Source of the DNA: Warburgia ugandensis
Lineage: Eukaryota; Streptophyta; Magnoliopsida; Canellales; Canellaceae
Assembly: GCA_035236585.1 (NCBI GenBank)
Contig: CP141128.1
Span: 34,578,684-34,642,683 of the forward strand
DNA length: 64,000 nt
Direction: 5' to 3'
In this document: in pieces, positions 36,850 to 48,600 of the stretch
Layout: every line of letters starts with the position of its first letter
Position numbering within the stretch: the stretch's first letter is position 1
Notes under the pieces: model-generated
Told to the model about the DNA's origin: nothing
Databases searched by the model: none
Seen by the model: only the letters and a program-made list of their open reading frames with translations
Position numbers and translations under genes: made by a program

Positions 36850-39560
36850 GCCCAGTCCAATACTCTCAAAAAGTAGCTTTCCTTGTAAGGATAAAGGAAA
36901 TGCCTGATTAGTAGAGTAATTGATGGGTGCCAATGGAGGAGCAATGGCATCATTAGAGGCAGGAGATGGGGAAGGAAAATGATGAAGGGGTACATTAGAA
37001 GGTTCATGGTATAAAGTTAGGTTCTCCATATTAAATATAGGACTAATACCTGCATTACTTAGGAGTTCCAACTCATAAACATTTGCTCTAATTCACCATT
37101 GGTTGTAATATGGTCCTGTCCATTTGGCATGTAATTTCTTTAAGGTCCTCGTAGGAAATCTCTGAGGACAAACTTGAGCTGTAACCATGTCTCCCTACGA
37201 AAACTCTTGAAACTTGTAGTATACATCTGTGCAGTTTTATAGTTGTCATTACTTAAAGTAATCCTTCAACATATCTCAGCATATAGATCATGGATGTGTT
37301 ATGCAAATGACTGTGCAAATCACTATGTCTAGATGCAATGGAATGGGGATTAAATCAAAAGGCTATGTTGATAACCAATGACACACTGAAGTGGACTAAA
37401 CCTTGTGGACCTATTGATGGAACTATTATATGCAAACTTGGCCATTGATAACATTCTATCCCAAATAGAGATACAATCACTAATTAGACAACGTAAGAGT
37501 TCACCTAAACTCCTATTTACCTCTAGTTTGACTATCAATTTGACGATGATATGCAGCAAGAAACTAAAGTCTCGTGTTAAGCATTTTTCAAAGAGTTTTC
37601 GAGATAACTCATAAACTTAACATCTTCATTAGACATTATGGTCTTTAGGAAGACCAAGCAACCTTTTAACCTCACTAAAGAACAACTTTGCATAGTATGA
37701 GGTATTGGCTGTTTTATTGTATGGCATGAAATGTGACATCTTACAAAAATGATCTACAATCACAAAAATCAAATCCTCCCGCCTCAATCTCATAGGTGAC
37801 CTTAATACAAAATCCATACTAAGATCCTGCTAGGGAATATGAGGATCAGATAGTAGTGTGTAAAGGCCTGCATTTTGTTTCCCACTTTTAGCCGTTTGAC
37901 AAGTTAGACACTCAAAAACAATACATGCCATGTTGCCCTTGAGACTAGGCCATAAAACCTATCCTCAACCATAGCAATGGCTTTGTTGTGACCAAAGTGA
38001 CTAGCAGCTCTGCTGCATGCAATTCCCATGTAAGAAAATTCCTCCAAGATAAACTAGGAACACATAGGCTAGTTTCATAAAATAAGTGTCCCTCATGAAT
38101 AACAAAAAGTGCACTTGGTATTGGCGAATCGCTAGTTAGTAGTGAGGTTTATATCTCACCAAACTCTGGACAAGTTGGGTAATCTTGAATGAGACGATCA
38201 TGGCCAACTACCTCCATGTTCATACTGTGCTAAGCATAGCTACTCTACTTATAGTGTCAGCGTGTTTATCATTCACTCCAGTAGAATGTTTGAGCACAGT
38301 CACATTCTTGCAAAAAGTCAACCCACTTTGCGTGTTGCTATCCTAATTTCTTTTGAGAGTTCAAGTATTGAAGGGCTTGGTGATTAGAGTGCAATAAAAT
38401 CCTTAGGTAGCAAGTATAGACACCAATGCTTAAGAGCTTGGACCATTGCATAGAATTTTCGATCGTAGGTGGAGTACTTTTGTCATGCCTCATTCGATTG
38501 CCTAGTGAAATAAGAAATAGGATGGTCCTCTTGACACAATATTCATATCCTGACTCCAGAGGCATCCCGTGCAACTTTGAAGACTTTATCAAAGTCTGGA
38601 ATCCTAGATATAGTAGCATGCAACAATATTTCCTTAATCACTATAATTGCACTAGCTGCTGATTTACTCCCCACAAGGCACAAGGTCCCCTTTCTTCAAG
38701 TAATTTGTGAGTGAGGCCATGGTGTTATTGAAACCGTTAATGAACCTCTTATATAAAGTAGTCAGACCATGGAAGCCCTAACTCTCATCGATGCTTGAAG
38801 GTTTAGACTACTCTATAATGGCTTACACCATTTACGAATTGCTGCTACTTCCTCTTAGATAGAAGAAAACCTAAGATGATAACGGAAGAATGCATGAAAG
38901 AAACTTTTTCAATTTTATATAGAGCATTTATGAAGGACCTCTCAAATTGTTTGTAAATGAAGGAGATGTTCTATTGGGGTTTGTTGTAGATAAGGATATC
39001 ATCAAGTAAATCATGAGGAAACGACCAATAACAGGACAAAACATCTGATTCATGATTCTCATAAAGTGCTAGGTGCATTGGTTAGCACCAAAGGCATGAC
39101 CAACCATTCATATAGTCCATCTTTTGTCTTGAAGGTTGTTTTCCACTCATCTCCCTCTCTAGTACCAATCTAATGGTATTGGTTGCATAAATTCAGATTT
39201 GAGAATATTTCAGATCTAGCAATCATATGAAGCATGTTGTTGAGTTGAGGTATGGGAAGTCTATACTTGACACTGGCTTGACTATCTATGCACATCCTCA
39301 AGCTATCCTCTTTTGTTTTTTTTTTTTTTGGGGGGGGGTTGGGTGTTGAGTAATGTAGAACAACTTTAGGATTGAGATTCTCATGAAGAAATCCATTTTG
39401 CAACCACTCCTCTACCTGCCTTTGTAACTCAAGCTGTTTGGTGGAATTGATACAATGGTGAGGTAAGTTAGGTAGAGAGGACCTTGTAACTAAATCAATG
39501 GTGTGTAGAATGTCCCTAAGGGGCGAAAGCTCGTCTGGTAACCCCTCAAGCATAACTTAT
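36850..39560 (-). pseudogene. pol: pol region of the old chromovirus
   Basis: Reading the minus strand, reverse transcriptase begins near 39.55 kb with DELSPLRDILHTIDLV, then LPNLPHHCINSTKQLELQRQ and YRLPIPQLNNMLHMI. RNase H near 38.3-38.6 kb and integrase core near 37.6-37.8 kb (FVIVDHFCKMSHFMPYNK) follow. Then come MAKFAYNSSINRSTRFSPLQ near 37.4 kb and a C-terminal ISPIFNMENLTLY patch near 37.0 kb. The order is normal for Ty3/gypsy. Many breaks. Confidence 0.75.
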
Positions 39561-39744
39561 TGAAACTTGGCAAGTACTCGACTAATTTTAGTAGGAGTCT
39601 CCTCTTTGTGCTCAATAGATGCTAGCCGAATAAAAAGGAGGGTTTTGTGTTAGGTACCAGTCAGCAAGTAAAACTTTTTGAAGGTGTTGAATATGATTTC
39701 ATTATTTCCTCTTCTTACTTACAAATGAATATGCATAGGTTACC

Positions 39745-40325
39745 TTGAAAGAACATTTGCGATACATGGGATCGTTAATTCATGAGAGTGGAGGGATTGA
39801 GAGGGAGGTTACCTTGAGAATCCAAGCGGCATGGAACAAATGGAGATGCCCCTCCACAGTTTTGTGTGATCAGAGGATGCCACTCAAACTGAAAGGAAAA
39901 TTCTATAGGATGGCTATAAGGCTGGCCATGCTCTATGGATTAGAGTGTTGGGTAGTTAAGGTGCAACATGTACATAGGATGAGCATTGCCAAAATACAGA
40001 TGTTGAGATGAATGACTGGCAAGACAAGAAAGGATAGAATTGGACATGAAAACATTAGAGGAAACTTAGGAGTAGCACCAACAGGTAACAAGATGAGGGA
40101 GACTAGACTTAGATGGTTTGGACATGTCCAATGGAGACCAAAAATAGCATCGGTTAGTATTGAGGCAATCTAAGTCAAAGGTTCTAAAAGGGCAATGGGA
40201 AGGTCCAAAAGAACATGGACAAAAGTGTTGAGCAAAGATTTTAAAACTTTGGGACTAAATGAAGCTATGACAACATTCATGATACCTAGACATAATTGGG
40301 ATAAGGTCTTGATGACGAAGACCTT
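39745..40325 (+). mobile_element. RTE LINE, 5'-truncated copy
   Basis: The plus strand shows the C-terminal part of the RTE protein: VTLRIQAAWNKWRCP, LYGLECWVVKVQHVHRMSIA and a near-complete run to the end. The 3' end reads aattgggataaggtcttgat plus a short imperfect GAT-like tail at about 40.32 kb. It starts abruptly within reverse transcriptase, as 5'-truncated LINEs do. It sits inside the old chromovirus between its gag and pol. I found no clear target duplication. Confidence 0.8.
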
Positions 40326-40805
40326 GGTTGGATTTGGTCTTTTCATTTTTATAGGAGTGACTAAGCCTTCTAAGTGGAGGGATGTTGTGGGCATGAGGTA
40401 GAATATCGTTCTAATTGGTCTCATGATTTGGCAAGAAACTTTCTAGTAGTCAATAGGAATGTTATTCTCACAACTTTTCTCAATACTGTGTACCCTTATT
40501 TTGTTGTTTTCCAACATAAGCATTTAGGTTTTAAGTTCTTTCTTGCTTAATGGCCTATAGCAATATATAAATAGTAATTAAAATAGTACAATTTGACATA
40601 AGAAAAATAACAAGCATTAATTATTTTTCTATCACATAGTAGGCCATTAATAACACTACCTTTCTAAAATAAATAAATAAATACAAGTAAAAACGATATA
40701 GAACACAGGTGTTCATTAAGGTGGCTAAATGTACAAGTGGGGCCCACATTTTAGTTAACCAAAATGTTCATCTTATTGGTAGTCTTTTACATGGACATAT
40801 CTAAA

Positions 40806-40852
40806 ATTCTTATGGCCGACCCTTAATCGGGATAAGGTCATGATGATGATGA
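40806..40852 (+). mobile_element. Short RTE LINE 3' tail
   Basis: The words 'ggccgacccttaatcggg' and 'ataaggtcatgatgatgat' match the RTE 3' end seen at 42.13-42.18 kb in reverse. Only about 47 bp are recognisable; the upstream limit is uncertain. No convincing target duplication. Confidence 0.65.
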
Positions 40853-41004
40853 TATTCGTTTGTAGTTAAGAATACAAAATAATGAAAATCATCTTCAACT
40901 TCTTAGCTTATGGAAAATCTACCATGACATGAATCGATCATTGACATTCCTTCGAGCTAAGGTGTCCCCTGTAAATGATACGATGCCTCAGATCCTGCAC
41001 GCAA

Positions 41005-41142
41005 GTGGAAAATGGGCGAGGGATGCTAGCATGTTTCCTCTGAAGAGACGCTCTACATTGGATCCCTGGTGTAGTGGAAAATGAGTAAGGGCTGCTAGAG
41101 TGTTCTCTCGGAAGCAATGTGCTGCATCAAAACCTAGGTATA
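41005..41142 (+). repeat. Two 69-bp tandem monomers in the RTE 5' region
   Basis: Both units begin 'gtggaaaatg' and are exactly 69 bases, with about two thirds identity by eye. A third partial unit begins at 41143 ('gtagaaagtaggcatg'). The end of unit 2 also appears in the minus-strand RTE copy near 35.08 kb. Tandem 5' monomers carry promoters in some animal L1 elements; here the role is unknown. Confidence 0.7.
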
Positions 41143-41755
41143 GTAGAAAGTAGGCATGATTCATGTCATGGGAGTCGAGAAGTGCGTGCATAAATAGATT
41201 AGATCTGGAGAATAAGCTTTGTATCGCAACATGGCATATAGACACATTGATGGGTAAGAGTCTGGAGTTAGTAGATATGATGAAACGTTGGATAGTCAAC
41301 ATTACTTGTTTCCAAGAAACCAAGTGGAAAGAGGCTAAGACTAGAGAAATTGATGTGTATAAGCATCTATACGTACGAAAGAACAATAATAAAAATGGTG
41401 AGGGATAGTGGTGGATAAAAAAATTAAAGGATAAAGTTGTAGGCGTTAAAAGAACTACTTATAGAATTATAATACTAAAATTTGTTTTGGGAGAGAAGAT
41501 CATAAATGTTGTAAATGCATACGCACGGCAAGTAAGGTTAGAAGATAGAATCAAGAGAAAGTTTTGGGAAAATATAGAGGGAGTCATGCAAGAAATTTCT
41601 AAGACACATGGGATATTTCTAGGAGCAGACTTAAATGATCATATAGGAAAAGAAAAGAAAGGATATGATAGGGTACATGGTGGATATGGTATCGGAGAAT
41701 CAAATGAGATAGGGGAAGTTATCATTGATTTTGCTTTGCCTTATAACCTAGCACT

Positions 41756-41936
41756 GGAAGGTGAGCCTTGGCGCAATGGTAAAAGTTGTCGTCGTGTGAC
41801 CTTGAGGTCACGGGTTCAAGGCGTGGAAACAGCCTCTTGCAAAATGCAAGGTAAGGCTGTGTACTTTAGGCCCTTGTGGTCTGCCCCTTCCTCAGACCCT
41901 ACATAGGCGGGAGCTTCCTGCACTGAGGCTGCCCTA
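41756..41936 (+). mobile_element. Au-like SINE inside the RTE endonuclease
   Basis: A tRNA-derived SINE with the pol III A-box region (gagccttggcgcaatggta), B box (ggttcaagg at 41813-41821), 'ggaaacagcctcttgcaaa' and 'gcgggagcttcctgcactg', then a 3' end 'gctgccc'. It is flanked by perfect 14-bp duplications tataacctagcact (41742-41755 and 41937-41950). The LINE reading resumes at the duplication, which confirms insertion into the LINE. The family name rests on recalled consensus wording. Confidence 0.88.
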
Positions 41937-42127
41937 TATAACCTAGCACTAGCAAACACATTCTTTAAGAAGAGGGATGAACTCTTAATAACCTTTAAAA
42001 GTGGACTCTATAAAAGCCAAATAGACCTTGTTATACTTAGGAATACCAAAAGATCAATGTATAAAGGTTGTAAGGTGATATCATATGAGAGTTTAACCTT
42101 AAAAAATATAGGTTAATGGTTATGGGT

Positions 42128-42178
42128 CATCATCATCATCATCAAGACCTTATCCCAATTAAGGGTCGGTCACATGAA
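42128..42178 (-). mobile_element. Short RTE 3' tail in reverse orientation
   Basis: The plus strand reads a CAT-repeat tail, then 'aagaccttatcccaatta' and 'agggtcggtcacatgaat', the reverse complement of the RTE 3' end. It lies within the plus-strand RTE copy. Flanks 'taatggttatgg' and 'tattggttgtgg' look like a drifted 12-bp target duplication. Confidence 0.7.
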
Positions 42179-42899
42179 TGTTATTGGTTGTGGATATCTA
42201 CATTAAAAGACGGAAGAAAGGAAATGAACTTAATAGGTGCCCAAAAACTAAGTAGTGGAATTTAAAAGGGGAGAGAATAACATCACCTACAATGAAATAG
42301 AAGGAAACTGGAACAATGAAATAGAAGTAAACACCATGTGGATTAATATGGTTGAGTCCATTAAGAAAGTGGCAAAAAATGTCTTAGGAGTATTTAAAAG
42401 TAAAAGGCAATCAGTAAAGGAAACTTGGTGGTGGAGTGAAAACAATACAATTTTCTTGCCCTTATAGTAGAAAACATGTGTCATTCTTTCCAAAGTGAGT
42501 CATGTCCAAATCCTATTCTAGGGCCTAGCTAACAAAATGTGTGCTACATCTATGAGTAGAACATGACAACATATGTTAGCCCTGTAAGTAGTAAATTGAA
42601 TGGGTACTAAACACCTCTATGTCACTGGCATAGATGTTTTTGTCTAGCCAAGCTACCTTGTATAGTTGAGGATGTGGCCTTGGTTTCAACTATAATGAGG
42701 TAACTGTAGTTGTGGAGACCACTTTCATGCAAATGCCACTATCACTTGTGACCTTGCAGTTGTCATCACCAACTTTAATGTATGTGTGAAAAATAGCAGT
42801 GCGTTTGCAAACATCTTCTTTCTCAACGGCAGCTATGACACACCTAACAACATACGAAGCAACAAGAGGTTCTTTCATTTTGAGTTCCTCATCAACATT

Positions 42900-44400
42900 G
42901 TTCGCACCCTTGGGCTTGTTTGCATACTCCTCACTTGCTACTTGATAATCTTCTTCTCATGTAGATTGCAGAGGGGACATGGTTAAGCTTGGAGCTCTGA
43001 TTTATGACATTGAAAACAAACATCTGGAGTAAAGGACCCTATTGTGGTTGCCTTATCGTTATTGTCTTCTCTACCATGGGTTACAATGTTCAAACTCAAG
43101 GGCTAAGTGATAACCATCCTTGAGAATGCTAACAAGATGTGGCATCATTTCTTTTTGAATGTCAGCATGTAACCCGTTTTGAAACTGAGAAAGTGGTACC
43201 CATGCGTGTGCTTCAGTGTTAGATTGAACCATTAATTCATCGAATTTGTTCATATACTCTGAGACATAGATTGCACTGTAGCTTATTTTGTACATTTGAT
43301 CTTAGAGACGATAATATAGGTGACTGGGAGGTATTCTTCATTTAGAGTCTCCTAGGCGTAGACGCTCACAAGTGTCCTAGGAAGTAGACATTGCCCGTAG
43401 AGTTTTTTTTTGGAAGATCTAAGCAGTTCTTAATGTTTGGCGTACATAAATTAGTTAATCCAAGAGAAATCAATGCGTTTGGATGATCCTAACTACTATT
43501 TTTGGGTCTCTAAAAAATGAAATAATTTTTAAAGAAATATACATAAGCTAAAAGAGTTTGATGGGATTTCTAATATGATGAATGGTTTAGATCTACAAAA
43601 CACTATCACCTTTAATGAAAAAAGATGGTATCTATTTCTTAGGATGCATGTGAGGCTACACCAAGCAGGACTCTTTCTTTTAATCTGTTTAATCTCTTCC
43701 CAGTGCTCTATAGGCGCTTGTTGAGAACGAGCAATTTGTTTCACAAGATTCATCCAATGGATTTTGATTGGACTCATCAATTTCATTTTTGCAAATCTAA
43801 TTGTTATTATTGATGGACATATCATACCAATCAAATTGATAAACCGTGTCACCTAATCATTCATTGAGGATTTTAGGATCTAACCATCCATCAAAGCTAG
43901 GAGCCTCAACTTGAATCCTTTTTATGATATTTTCCTCCTAACCACCATGACCATCATGTTTACTTTGTGCATCATGCCCACATTCCACAATCATAGTCAT
44001 TCATACCCCTCTCGTATGTGAGATATTCAAGACAATGGTATCAATACTCTGTGGAAATCATTCCCTCGTGTGTTGTAATTAAACCTCTGAATGGCTCTTT
44101 GTTCATGTCAGCGAGGCCTGTTCACCACATTTTTTGCCCCCATCTTGGTCAACATCTAATTTATCTTCAGGCAGTGACAGATTTTGACGTGCTACTCTCT
44201 CTACTTGTAGAGGTTTTTCTCCATCCTCAGGAAGTGGTGAATTTTCACCTGCACGTGCAGGTCTCTCCCATTGTTCTTGCTCATGTTCCTTGGGAATAAG
44301 TTTTAAGGCCTCTAGCTGACCTTTTAATTGATTGACTTCAATGACATGATGTGTTTGTTGGATTCGGATATGATCTATGGTATCACTAAGGTCTCACAAA
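42900..44400 (-). pseudogene. gag: gag region of the old chromovirus
   Basis: On the minus strand the wording SEYMNKFDELMVQ, then LSQFQNGLHADIQKEM (about 43.13-43.26 kb) is the typical capsid-type gag block ahead of the zinc knuckle. Further upstream to about 44.4 kb is acidic, Gln/Glu-rich sequence typical of gag N-termini. 44.4-45.44 kb would be the leader; I see nothing firm there apart from minor open frames on both strands. Confidence 0.5.
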
Positions 44401-45445
44401 AACTGTCACGCTCCTCTCAGTTAAACAAGGCCTAAAATGTGCACCAGTACATGTATTCATGATGATTATACTAAAATGGGACAATAAACAAAGATACAAA
44501 TAAAACAAAATAAACTGGTCTCTCTCTTTCGTGCTTTTAATAGAGGCAGTTGAGATATGTTGAAAGAAAATTTTAAATAGTGAAGTAACAAGCATGGCAA
44601 CTGTAAATCACATTATCTGAAAGCATCATAGGAATCCTTATTTAGTCAAGTTATGAAAAAATATTATGCTTTAGTATATACCCAAATCAATATATAACTG
44701 ATAGTAATTTAAATGTTTAAGAGGGAACACTTAGCAAAGTAGGACAGAATCTACTGAATGTAATATGGAGTTCTGATTTGTGTATTCTTTTATAAAAGAG
44801 GAAATGGTTGGATATAAATAAAAAATGGAAAAGGAGGGATTAGTTGTAATAAAATGAATTAGAGGGGGCTTTAGTGAAGCAGAAGGAAATGAAGGGGTGT
44901 AACTGAGATAAATGAAAACAGAAGGCATAAGTGCAATAAGCAGAAACATAAGAGCATAAGAGAAATGAATGGAAACAGAGGGGTGTCAGTGTAATAACAG
45001 ACAATAGTGGGGCAAAATTGAAATTAGGTGAAAATGATAAAGTAATGAGTTGGGTTCAAAGAAAAAAATGGTTAGGCGTTCTTCTACTTCGTGTGAAGGT
45101 CGCAAGCTGTGGTTAGTTGCTGTGCATTAAGGGCTGTGATGGAGATGGAGAAGGCCATAGTGATGCATATGGAGGATAAAAATGAAGTTTGGCAATTTCC
45201 AGTTATGAAGATATCAATGTACAGTTTTCCTTTTCCTCGTGGTAGGGTTTTCAAACCCTTGTTGGTTTTTGTGCAAGAGATTAGGGTGAAGACAGTGACA
45301 ACAATTGTGAGGCTGAACGACCACAGGAGGATGGGCAAGTTCTGGCTACAACAATGAGGATGAAGATTTCTCCTTTTCTTGATTTTTAGCACAAAGCAAT
45401 CCAGGTAGAAGAATGTTTCAAACCAGGTTCGTCTACCAAATTTAC

Positions 45446-45688
45446 TGTAGAAGAGTATTAAAGAGAATGGTAGAGAAAATCAAATAGAGTGGTGGCCTCA
45501 CACCACTCGACAAAGTGCACTTTGGATGAATTTCAATAACAAAGCTCAAATTATCAATCTTGAAACTGTTGGACTATGTTTCCTTTACAACTACTTATAG
45601 GAACATAAAATACCCAAGTTTGCAGTAGTACGGAATTATCCTTGCATAAACAAACATAACCAATAATATCCTAAACAATCTTTGTGGG
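45446..45688 (-). repeat. Upstream LTR of the old chromovirus, first piece
   Basis: It matches 36349-36612 and stops at the GTGGG duplication (45684-45688) of the long-LTR element. The remaining piece resumes at 59216. On the inner side, a tggtagacgaacctgg stretch on the minus strand (about 45423-45438) could be the primer site, but I cannot name the tRNA. Confidence 0.85.
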
Positions 45689-48600
45689 TGTGGCGACCTA
45701 GGTTTTTATAACACATTTTATAATACATTTTGTAAAGATAGGGCCCTTAGAGTAAAAATTTTTCGCAAACCAAAGCAGCGGAAATTCTTTTCTTTCGAAT
45801 TTGTTTTGTAAAACCTAAGTCACCACTTCATACATAACATAAGTAGAATTTTGTATAAGATAAAATTCCATTGAAGGAATATACTTTTATTAAACTTAGG
45901 GATCCATCCAAGGTGGTTCACAAGATACCACGGCCATTGTATCCTTACAATACTTGTCCAAATATACAATCCAAATTACAAAGTTCAAAATTCAATACAT
46001 GTTCTAATACAATGTTTCGAGGGATATACCCTGATTACTTATTCTTCAATTGTTCTTCAAGTCTTGAGCTACTAAGTCTCCTTCTACGTATCGAGATATT
46101 GTAAACATTCGAACATTTACAATATCTCGTTAAGCTATCTCTTGGTAGGGGATAAGAATGTAAGTGATTGTGGTATAATCTCAATATTCAAGTATCCCAT
46201 AATTGTTCTATCATAAACACATTCATTAATAACTATTAATTATAAGGACATCTCATTTCCTTGTCATTTGTGTTCACCTTTATACATACATATTGTATAA
46301 GGACAAATCCATTAAAAATGTAAAAATAATCAAGCATCATTTCTATACAAAGGCGATCAACTCTTTTCATTATAAGAGATTTGTATTTCAATTCTTATAC
46401 GGGAATTTCCCTTCTTGGGAAAAAATATTGGTAATATACAATTACACGACATTTCATCATGTCATCCCTTAAGGCATTTCACTATGCCAATTTCATATGC
46501 ATCATAGTGCAAAATAATCAAGGACTACTATGCTTGATCCCCGATCCGTCTGTGTGCTTGGGATAACTTGTTCAATAATCCACTTATACCATTCTCGGTG
46601 GAAATTACAATATCCATGTCCATATGGGAGGACCATGGTGTCCACGGTGTTGGCCTTCCCATAATTGCCCCACAGGCTTTTAGCCTTTCTTGGCTTGGTA
46701 TTCAATATCATCAAGTTTCGGAGAGTGGGTGGCCAAACTCACTCTTAACTCTCTAGCATAGCATCCCAGGTGCTTATGCACTGTTTAAAACAAAACCCCG
46801 AAGCCTCCAAGCTTGTATGTAAAATAATACTTATACATATCGAGACTATTTGTCTGTTTTATCTAGAGGCTAGGAAAATTTTCTACTTTCCTATTCACTT
46901 AGGGTTGTTCTCAATTCTCAACTTGACCATTTAATACTTATTTTCCTCATCATTTGGTTGGATCATATTTTAATTTGAGGTATTTACCTTAATATATTGG
47001 GTATCATACATGTCAATACTTCAAAACATAAGATCATGTATTAGACATGTATCTTCATGTAAAGGCATTCTTAATAATCCACCTACCTCACTAAGGTATT
47101 CTTACTCCTTGAAATCTGCCATAGTCTCGATCAACATATATACGTCCAAATCATATATATAATGTCAATTTTCTAATCAAGGGTACATACTACATGGTCT
47201 TTTGATCATCCTTATGTAGGATGATCTGAATCTTTCTTCCTTGAATATCCTATATCCATGGGTTTAATATCATCTATACAAATACTATACATATCATACA
47301 TAACAATCTAATTTACATAGATGTTTCTTTTTCCTTATTGTTTTTTTATCATACAAGAACTCATCTTGTTTGAACATCCTTATCTCACTTACTATTTTTA
47401 TTAGGGTTAGATAATTTGCTATCTTTTATGTTCTTATTATTATTCAACCAGTTAGTGTCTTACTTGGTTGAAGATAATTATTTCTTCCTATCACTAGACA
47501 ACTCCTCCTTATTTCGGGATGACCCGGTACTTCTGGTTAAAGTACGCTCAAAAAGTGGTTAATACAACCCTCATGTAAGATGGCGTTTTGACCTTTCTTA
47601 CGTCAATGGGAGGTGTGGGAAAAGCACTTGGCTCTTGTATACCCCCTATAACCACAATGTTCGAGTCCACCTTTGAGTGGTACTAGCTCAACCTTTGACA
47701 AGGTTCCTATGAGCTCTTTACCTTAAGTCCCTTCTCTAATTGATTTTAATTAATTTCCATGGATATGCACAATGTCATCCATGGATGTTCATTATTTTCC
47801 TATTTTGGGCCAAGGAAATGATAAATCATTCCTTATATTGTCCTACTAACTATAGCCCTTACTAAGTCAAAATCATTCATTCATCTTAGTTGTCCATGAA
47901 TTTCTATATTTCATTAGTTTACATTTTTGGTGATTTATGCTCCTTATATCTTAACAATTACTTAACAATTGAATTAAATATGACAATAAGTAAATCATCA
48001 ACTTGAAAGCATAAATCAAATATAAATTTAACAACTAAGTACTAACATTCTTCCTACGAATATAACTTAAGCTAGTGAAATAAAACTAACATGATCTAAG
48101 TTATGAAACACATCTTCTATCATAATGAAATCATGTTTAAATCCTAATTTACACTAACATGATCCTAAGATAATCAAATTTACTAAAAAATTACTCATTT
48201 AGGGCATATCATACTAAAATTTAAAGATTACACTATCATGCTTTCTAACTTAGAACATAAATCACATTTACACTTCTATATCCAATAAAAGACAATTAAA
48301 ACTTAAAACATAAATCACATTTAAACATATATCCAATAAAAGACAATTAAACTAATTTTATTAAGATTATTATAAACCTTTAAATATGATCCAACCATTA
48401 GATCTTAGGTGTTTTCCTTTAGATTAAGGGTTTTAATTAACTTTAGGGCTTTTAATCCATTAAGATCCAAAAATCATATCCACATGATTTTGTCACATTT
48501 CATCCATGATCTAACTGGATTCCATCATCATATCACCCCTTTAATCCATCCCAAGGATCTGATCATACTTGATCTCATTGATCAAGTGGGTCCCTTTAAT

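Larger units (their letters stand above)
41001..42450 (+). mobile_element. RTE LINE, 5' region and endonuclease, lacking its 3' half
   Basis: The copy starts with 5' monomers (69-bp units at 41005-41073 and 41074-41142). The apurinic-type endonuclease follows from about 41.2 kb: ATWHIDTLMGKSLELVDMM, then VNITCFQETKWKEAK-like wording, VNAYARQVRLED and FLGADLNDHIGKEKKG. The domain is interrupted by an Au-like SINE (41756-41936), continues as KRDELLITFKSGLYKSQIDL, is interrupted again by a short RTE tail (42128-42178), and ends with NTMWINMVESIKKVAKNVLG and ETWWWSE near 42.45 kb. The reverse transcriptase half is absent, unusual for LINEs, which normally lose the 5' end, so a later deletion or rearrangement is likely. 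Confidence 0.85.

Noticed and set aside
40988-41386. 132-residue minus-strand open frame
   Set aside because: Antisense of the RTE 5' monomers and endonuclease on the plus strand.
41756-41830. Possible tRNA gene
   Set aside because: The boxes belong to a tRNA-derived SINE flanked by target duplications; there is no tRNA cloverleaf of normal length.
45084-45392. Opposed open frames of about 80-100 residues between gag and LTR of the old chromovirus
   Set aside because: No motif and no family resemblance; position fits the untranslated leader.
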